Assembly: GCA_023475455.1 (NCBI GenBank)
Contig: JAMCVR010000113.1
Location: 1-5,802 of the forward strand
Length of the DNA: 5,802 nucleotides
DNA from: Thermoplasmatota archaeon
GTDB taxonomy: Bacteria > Pseudomonadota > Gammaproteobacteria > Burkholderiales > Thiobacillaceae
Reading direction: 5' to 3'
Program-made: the position numbers and the translations under genes
The notes under the pieces: model-generated
What the model saw: only the letters and a program-made list of their open reading frames with translations
Told to the model about the DNA's origin: nothing
Database searches by the model: none
Shown here: positions 1 to 5,802 of the stretch, one piece after another
Layout of the letters: every line of letters begins with the position of its first letter
Numbering within the stretch: the first letter of the stretch is position 1

Positions 1-10
1 CCCACCCGAG

Positions 11-19
11 TGGTATAAT
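11..19 (+). promoter_or_regulatory. Duplicate extended -10 promoter (upstream copy)
   Basis: A TGG followed by a perfect TATAAT (14-19) forms an extended -10 element. It is the exact duplicate of the one at 606-614. Any -35 element lies outside the window. If the duplication is real, this promoter would transcribe the broken rimP copy, the tRNA-Cys remnant, tRNA-Leu and then the intact operon. Confidence 0.6.
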
Positions 20-54
20 GCCGGCGCTTGATTATTTATGTAATGGTGATGGGC

Positions 55-81
55 AATGGGCGGTTCGCCCATTTTTTATTT
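55..81 (+). terminator. Leader terminator hairpin, duplicate copy
   Basis: This is the exact duplicate of the hairpin at 650-676. Bases 55-62 pair with 66-73 (8 bp, 3-nt loop), followed by a T-rich tract. The outer helix described for the downstream copy is present here too, at 45-53 with 85-93. Confidence 0.65.
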
Positions 82-112
82 GTACCCGTCACCGAGCGAC
101 GATGGATTTTTG

Positions 113-444
113 ATGATGGATTTGTCCGCCCGCCTGGAACCCGTACTTGCCGGACTCGGTTACGAGCTGGTGATGCTGGAACGCGCCGGACGCGGGCTGA
201 TCCGGATTTTCATCGACAAGCCGGACGGCATCACGATTGACGACTGCGTGGCGGTAAGCAATCACCTGAGTCACCTGTTCACGGTCGAAAACATCGACTA
301 CGACAGGCTGGAAGTGTCCTCGCCCGGCCTCGACCGGCCGCTGGTCAAGCCACAGGACTATGCACGCTTCGCCGGCGAACAGGTGACGCTCAAGCTGCGG
401 GTGCCGACGGACAACCGGCGGCGCCTGAGCGGCCAGCTGGTCGG
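113..444 (+). pseudogene. rimP: Truncated 5' copy of rimP
   Basis: The reading frame starts at the same ATG as intact rimP and encodes the same first ~111 residues, including the FIDKPDGI and [12 protein letters not shown] motifs. It is then fused at 444/445 to tRNA-Cys sequence. The frame stays open until a TAA at 611-613, but everything after the junction is translated tRNA-gene and promoter sequence, so that extension is not a real protein tail. The last ~31 residues of RimP, part of the C-terminal SH3-like domain, are lost. A functional RimP from this copy is unlikely. It is either the remnant of a recent tandem duplication or an assembly artefact. Confidence 0.85.
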
Positions 445-467
445 TTCGACTCCGGCACGCGCCTCCA
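445..467 (+). pseudogene. 3' fragment of tRNA-Cys (T-loop to CCA)
   Basis: The sequence reads as T-loop TTCGACT (445-451), T-stem 3' strand CCGGC (452-456), acceptor 3' strand ACGCGCC (457-463), discriminator T (464) and CCA (465-467). A U73 discriminator and an acceptor strand expecting GGCGCGT on the 5' side are typical of bacterial tRNA-Cys; I recall the E. coli tRNA-Cys acceptor arm as the same. The D-arm, anticodon arm and acceptor 5' strand are missing and replaced by rimP sequence. The five rimP bases at 440-444 happen to complete a T-stem with one G-U pair. It lies 24 bp upstream of tRNA-Leu, the spacing of a tRNA operon, so an intact tRNA-Cys probably preceded tRNA-Leu originally. 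Confidence 0.85.
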
Positions 468-491
468 GACTCAGGATCAGCCGTCCGCTTT

Positions 492-578
492 GCCCGGATG
501 GTGAAATTGGTAGACACAAGGGACTTAAAATCCCTCGCCAGCGATGGCGTACCGGTTCGATTCCGGTTCCGGGCACCA
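492..578 (+). tRNA. tRNA-Leu (anticodon UAA)
   Basis: This is a complete 87-nt class II tRNA with encoded CCA. The acceptor GCCCGGA (492-498) pairs with TCCGGGC (568-574). The anticodon stem 519-523/531-535 encloses the loop CTTAAAA with anticodon TAA at 526-528, which reads UUA and, by wobble, UUG leucine codons. The long variable arm (536-549) has a CGCC/GGCG stem, as expected for leucine tRNAs. The T-arm 551-567 has an ACCGG/CCGGT stem around TTCGATT. The discriminator is A575 and CCA is at 576-578. It sits between a tRNA-Cys remnant and the rimP promoter, and no separate terminator is seen after it before that promoter. Confidence 0.97.
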
Positions 579-605
579 CCTTCCCTTTCAGTCTACCCAC
601 CCGAG

Positions 606-614
606 TGGTATAAT
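606..614 (+). promoter_or_regulatory. Extended -10 promoter of the rimP-nusA-infB operon
   Basis: TGG plus a perfect TATAAT (609-614) forms an extended -10 box. No good -35 hexamer is present: the sequence 17-18 bp upstream (around 585-591, TTTCAG) matches TTGACA poorly, as is common where a TGn extension compensates. Transcription would start near 621, giving a leader of about 87 nt before rimP. The operon could also receive read-through from the upstream tRNA genes. Confidence 0.7.
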
Positions 615-638
615 GCCGGCGCTTGATTATTTATGTAA

Positions 639-689
639 TGGTGATGGGCAATGGGCGGTTCGCCCATTTTTTATTTGTACCCGTCACCG
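639..689 (+). promoter_or_regulatory. Structured rimP leader RNA with enclosing helix (putative attenuator)
   Basis: Bases 640-648 (GGTGATGGG) can pair with 680-688 (CCCGTCACC) as nine continuous pairs with one G-U, extendable by a 639-689 wobble pair. This long-range helix encloses the terminator hairpin at 650-668. The hexamer ATGGGC occurs twice, at 644-649 and 651-656, and both copies can pair with GCCCAT at 662-667, so an alternative fold exists. A leader with a Rho-independent terminator ahead of rimP has been described computationally in gammaproteobacteria (the rimP leader). This may be an analogous element, but I infer that from position and structure, not from sequence homology. Confidence 0.5.
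650..676 (+). terminator. Intrinsic terminator/attenuator hairpin in rimP leader
   Basis: Bases 650-657 (AATGGGCG) pair perfectly with 661-668 (CGCCCATT) around a GTT loop, and T residues run through 667-672, then A, then TTT. This has the form of a Rho-independent terminator. It lies downstream of the operon's -10 box and upstream of the rimP start, so it most likely attenuates the operon rather than ending the tRNA transcript alone. It could do both, since a transcript reading through from tRNA-Leu would also meet it. Confidence 0.7.
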
Positions 690-707
690 AGCGACGATGG
701 ATTTTTG

Positions 708-1136
708 ATGATGGATTTGTCCGCCCGCCTGGAACCCGTACTTGCCGGACTCGGTTACGAGCTGGTGATGCTGGAACGCGCCGGACGCGGGCTGATCCGG
801 ATTTTCATCGACAAGCCGGACGGCATCACGATTGACGACTGCGTGGCGGTAAGCAATCACCTGAGTCACCTGTTCACGGTCGAAAACATCGACTACGACA
901 GGCTGGAAGTGTCCTCGCCCGGCCTCGACCGGCCGCTGGTCAAGCCACAGGACTATGCACGCTTCGCCGGCGAACAGGTGACGCTCAAGCTGCGGGTGCC
1001 GACGGACAACCGGCGGCGCCTGAGCGGCCAGCTGGTCGGCCTGGAGAACGATGCGGTGAAGTTGATCGTCGACGGAACGGAACTGTCGGTCGATTTGAGA
1101 AATGTGGATTCTGCCCGCCTGAAACCCATGGTTTAG
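708..1136 (+). CDS. rimP: Ribosome maturation factor RimP
   Basis: RimP is a cytoplasmic factor that binds the 30S subunit and is needed for its efficient maturation. The 142-residue product is close to the usual family length (about 150 in E. coli). It has the N-terminal alpha/beta domain with GLGYELV (residues 14-20), [10 protein letters not shown] (31-40) and DDC (43-45), then the hallmark [12 protein letters not shown] (66-77) leading into the C-terminal SH3-like domain. I chose the ATG at 708; the adjacent ATG at 711 is equally plausible and differs by one residue. Neither has a strong ribosome binding site. A longer frame from ATG 651 is rejected because that codon lies in the terminator hairpin. 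The gene ends with TAG, 18 bp before nusA. The first ~111 codons are duplicated exactly at 113-444. Confidence 0.95.
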   Translation: MMDLSARLEPVLAGLGYELVMLERAGRGLIRIFIDKPDGITIDDCVAVSNHLSHLFTVENIDYDRLEVSSPGLDRPLVKPQDYARFAGEQVTLKLRVPTDNRRRLSGQLVGLENDAVKLIVDGTELSVDLRNVDSARLKPMV

Positions 1137-1144
1137 GCAAGGCT

Positions 1145-1150
1145 GGAGGG
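1145..1150 (+). promoter_or_regulatory. nusA ribosome binding site
   Basis: GGAGGG lies 1 nt before the ATG at 1152 and 4 nt before the ATG at 1155. The spacing favours 1155 as the true start, and so does the MSRE start usual for NusA. Confidence 0.7.
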
Positions 1151-1154
1151 AATG

Positions 1155-2633
1155 ATGAGTCGTGAACTGTTAATGCTGGCCGATGCGCTGGCACGCGAAA
1201 AGAACGTGGACAAAGAGGTGGTGTTCGAAGCGCTGGAGCAGGCGCTCGCCTCCGCTACCAAGAAGCGCTTCAAGGAAGAGGCCGACGTGCGCGTGTCGAT
1301 CGACCGCGAGACGGGCGACTACCAGTCCTTCCGCCGCTGGCAGGTCGTGTCCGAAGCCGACCTGGAATCCGAGGGCTACCAGATTCTGCTGATCGACGCC
1401 CAGGACAAGCATCCCGACATCGAAATCGGCGACTACATCGAAGAACCGCTGGAGAACGTCGAATTCGGCCGCATCGGCGCGCAGGCCGCCAAGCAGGTCA
1501 TCCTGCAGAAGATCCGCGACGCCGAGCGCGAGCAGATCATCCAGGACTTCCTCGCCCGCAAGGAGCACCTCGTCAGCGGCGTGGTGAAGCGCATCGACCG
1601 CGGCAACGCGATCATCGAATCCGGCCGCGTCGAAGGCTTCCTGCACCGCGACCAGATGATCCCGCGCGAAAACCTGCGCGTCGGCGACCGCGTGCGCGCC
1701 TACCTGCTGCGCATCGACCGCGGCGCCCGCGGCCCGCAGGTGGTGCTGTCGCGCACCGCGCCCGAATTCATCATGAAGCTGTTCGAACTGGAAGTGCCGG
1801 AAATCGAGGAAGGCCTGCTGGAGATCAAGGCGGCCGCCCGCGACCCCGGCCTGCGCGCCAAAATCGCGGTGGTGTCGCACGATCCGCGCATCGACCCGAT
1901 CGGCACCTGCATCGGCCTCAGGGGCTCGCGCGTCACCTCGGTGACCAACGAACTGGCGGGCGAGCGCGTCGACATCATCCACTGGTCGGCCGACCCCGCG
2001 CAGTACGTCATCAACGCGCTGGCGCCCGCCGAAGTCAGCTCCATCGTCGTCGATGAAGACAAGCACAGCATGGACGTGGTGGTGGACGAAGAGCAACTGG
2101 CGATGGCGATCGGCCGCGGCGGCCAGAACGTGCGCCTGGCGTCCGAACTGACCGGCTGGGAACTCAACATCATGTCGCGCGAAGCGGCGGAAGAAAAGCA
2201 GTCGACCGAAAGCCAGAAGACGCTCCAGCTCTTCATCGAGAAACTCGACGTGGACGAGGAAGTCGCCCAGATTCTGGTCGACGAGGGCTTCTCCACGCTG
2301 GAAGAAGTCGCCTACGTGCCGCTGAACGAGATGCTCGAGATCGAGGCCTTCGACGAAGACCTGGTCAACGAACTGCGCAACCGCGCCCGCAATGCCCTGC
2401 TGACCGCGGCCATCGTCGGCGAAGAGCAAGTGGAAGCCTCCGCCGGCGACCTGCTGTCGCTCGACGGCATGGACGCGGAAACCGCGCGCACGCTCGCCAG
2501 CAGAGGCATCCACACTACCGAGGATCTGGCCGAGCTGGCCGTCGATGAGCTGACCGAAATGGCCGCCATGGACGCCGAACGCGCCAAACAATTGATCATG
2601 GCCGCACGCGCGCCCTGGTTCGCCCAAGGCTAA
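1155..2633 (+). CDS. nusA: Transcription termination/antitermination factor NusA
   Basis: NusA binds RNA polymerase and nascent RNA and controls pausing, intrinsic termination and antitermination, including on rRNA operons. The 492-residue protein matches the length of E. coli NusA (495). Domains in order: an N-terminal polymerase-binding domain (about 1-130) with the MSRELL start; an S1 RNA-binding domain (about 134-200); KH1 with the GLRG loop at 254-257 after DPIGTCI; KH2 with the GRGG loop at 320-323 in an [13 protein letters not shown] context; then two acidic C-terminal repeats (about 355-415 and 430-490), the second with SLDGMD and ending near APWF. Two C-terminal repeats are typical of proteobacterial NusA. 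The start at 1155 is preferred over the adjacent ATG at 1152 on spacing to the ribosome binding site. It is the second gene of the operon, 9 bp before infB. Nothing is broken or unusual in it. Confidence 0.98.
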   Translation: MSRELLMLADALAREKNVDKEVVFEALEQALASATKKRFKEEADVRVSIDRETGDYQSFRRWQVVSEADLESEGYQILLIDAQDKHPDIEIGDYIEEPLENVEFGRIGAQAAKQVILQKIRDAEREQIIQDFLARKEHLVSGVVKRIDRGNAIIESGRVEGFLHRDQMIPRENLRVGDRVRAYLLRIDRGARGPQVVLSRTAPEFIMKLFELEVPEIEEGLLEIKAAARDPGLRAKIAVVSHDPRIDPIGTCIGLRGSRVTSVTNELAGERVDIIHWSADPAQYVINALAPAEVSSIVVDEDKHSMDVVVDEEQLAMAIGRGGQNVRLASELTGWELNIMSREAAEEKQSTESQKTLQLFIEKLDVDEEVAQILVDEGFSTLEEVAYVPLNEMLEIEAFDEDLVNELRNRARNALLTAAIVGEEQVEASAGDLLSLDGMDAETARTLASRGIHTTEDLAELAVDELTEMAAMDAERAKQLIMAARAPWFAQG

Positions 2634-2638
2634 GAGGA
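2634..2638 (+). promoter_or_regulatory. infB ribosome binding site
   Basis: GAGGA directly after the nusA TAA, with 4 nt to the infB ATG, is a good Shine-Dalgarno match. It fixes the start at 2643 and suits translational coupling with nusA. Confidence 0.7.
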
Positions 2639-2642
2639 CTGC

Positions 2643-5802
<3,160 letters not shown>

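Larger units (their letters stand above)
1..444. repeat. Tandem duplication 1, upstream copy (595-bp period)
   Basis: This stretch matches 596-1039 with no difference that I could find, at a constant offset of 595. It carries the rimP promoter, the leader hairpin and the first ~111 rimP codons. The match stops abruptly after position 444, where the sequence changes from rimP to the 3' end of a tRNA-Cys gene. The 5' boundary is not visible because the window starts inside the repeat. If it is a true tandem duplication, the 151 bp corresponding to 445-595 (tRNA-Cys end and tRNA-Leu) should lie just upstream of position 1. Confidence 0.95.
596..1039. repeat. Tandem duplication 1, downstream copy (595-bp period)
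   Basis: This matches 1-444 exactly and continues naturally into the rest of rimP, so it represents the original arrangement. The full duplicated unit is 445-1039, running from the tRNA-Cys T-loop to rimP codon 111. The bases shared at the breakpoint between rimP (ending GTCGG at 1039) and the expected tRNA-Cys T-stem (GCCGG) would be only CGG, so any recombination would have used microhomology. Confidence 0.95.

Noticed and set aside
56..613. A 185-codon frame covering truncated rimP and continuing through the tRNA genes
   Set aside because: After 444 it translates the tRNA-Cys end, tRNA-Leu and promoter sequence, so the tail is not a genuine protein. It is annotated as a rimP pseudogene instead.
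651..707. Upstream ATG at 651 as the start of rimP
   Set aside because: The codon lies in the stem of the terminator hairpin, and the extra 19 residues do not resemble a RimP N-terminus. The ATG at 708 or 711 fits the family.
623..835. TTG-initiated 70-codon frame beginning near the transcription start (also at 28-240)
   Set aside because: It has no ribosome binding site and most of it overlaps rimP in another frame. A short leader peptide cannot be excluded, but nothing supports it.
1152..1154. First of two adjacent ATGs as the nusA start
   Set aside because: It lies only 1 nt after the GGAGGG site, while the next ATG has better spacing and gives the usual MSRE N-terminus.

Overview
This window holds the start of the rimP-nusA-infB translation/transcription-factor operon of a GC-rich proteobacterium, most likely a betaproteobacterium. 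That reading rests on the gene order, the NusA and IF2 sequences, and a tRNA-Leu(UAA) directly upstream of rimP. I cannot name the genus. All genes are on the + strand, and the window ends inside infB.

Layout: (a) 1-444 is an exact copy of the rimP promoter, leader and first ~111 codons. It breaks off mid-gene and is joined directly to the 3' end of a tRNA-Cys gene (T-loop to CCA, 445-467). (b) 492-578 is an intact tRNA-Leu(UAA). (c) 596-707 holds an extended -10 promoter and a structured leader containing an intrinsic terminator hairpin. (d) 708-1136 is intact rimP, 1155-2633 is nusA, and infB runs from 2643 past the window end, with short intergenic gaps of 18 and 9 bp. RimP matures the 30S subunit, NusA controls pausing, termination and antitermination of RNA polymerase, and IF2 places initiator tRNA on the ribosome, so the operon couples transcription to translation.

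The unusual content is two perfect tandem duplications. One has a 595-bp period and covers tRNA-Cys 3' end, tRNA-Leu, leader and rimP 5' part. The other has a 636-bp period (212 codons), lies in frame inside infB, and gives IF2 a second N-terminal module and a second GTPase P-loop. Both are identical even at silent positions. They are therefore either very recent or, more likely given two in one short core operon, artefacts of assembly. I see no mobile element, CRISPR array, defence system or other novel multi-gene system. The most biologically interesting intact element is the rimP leader, where a terminator hairpin is enclosed by a longer helix.
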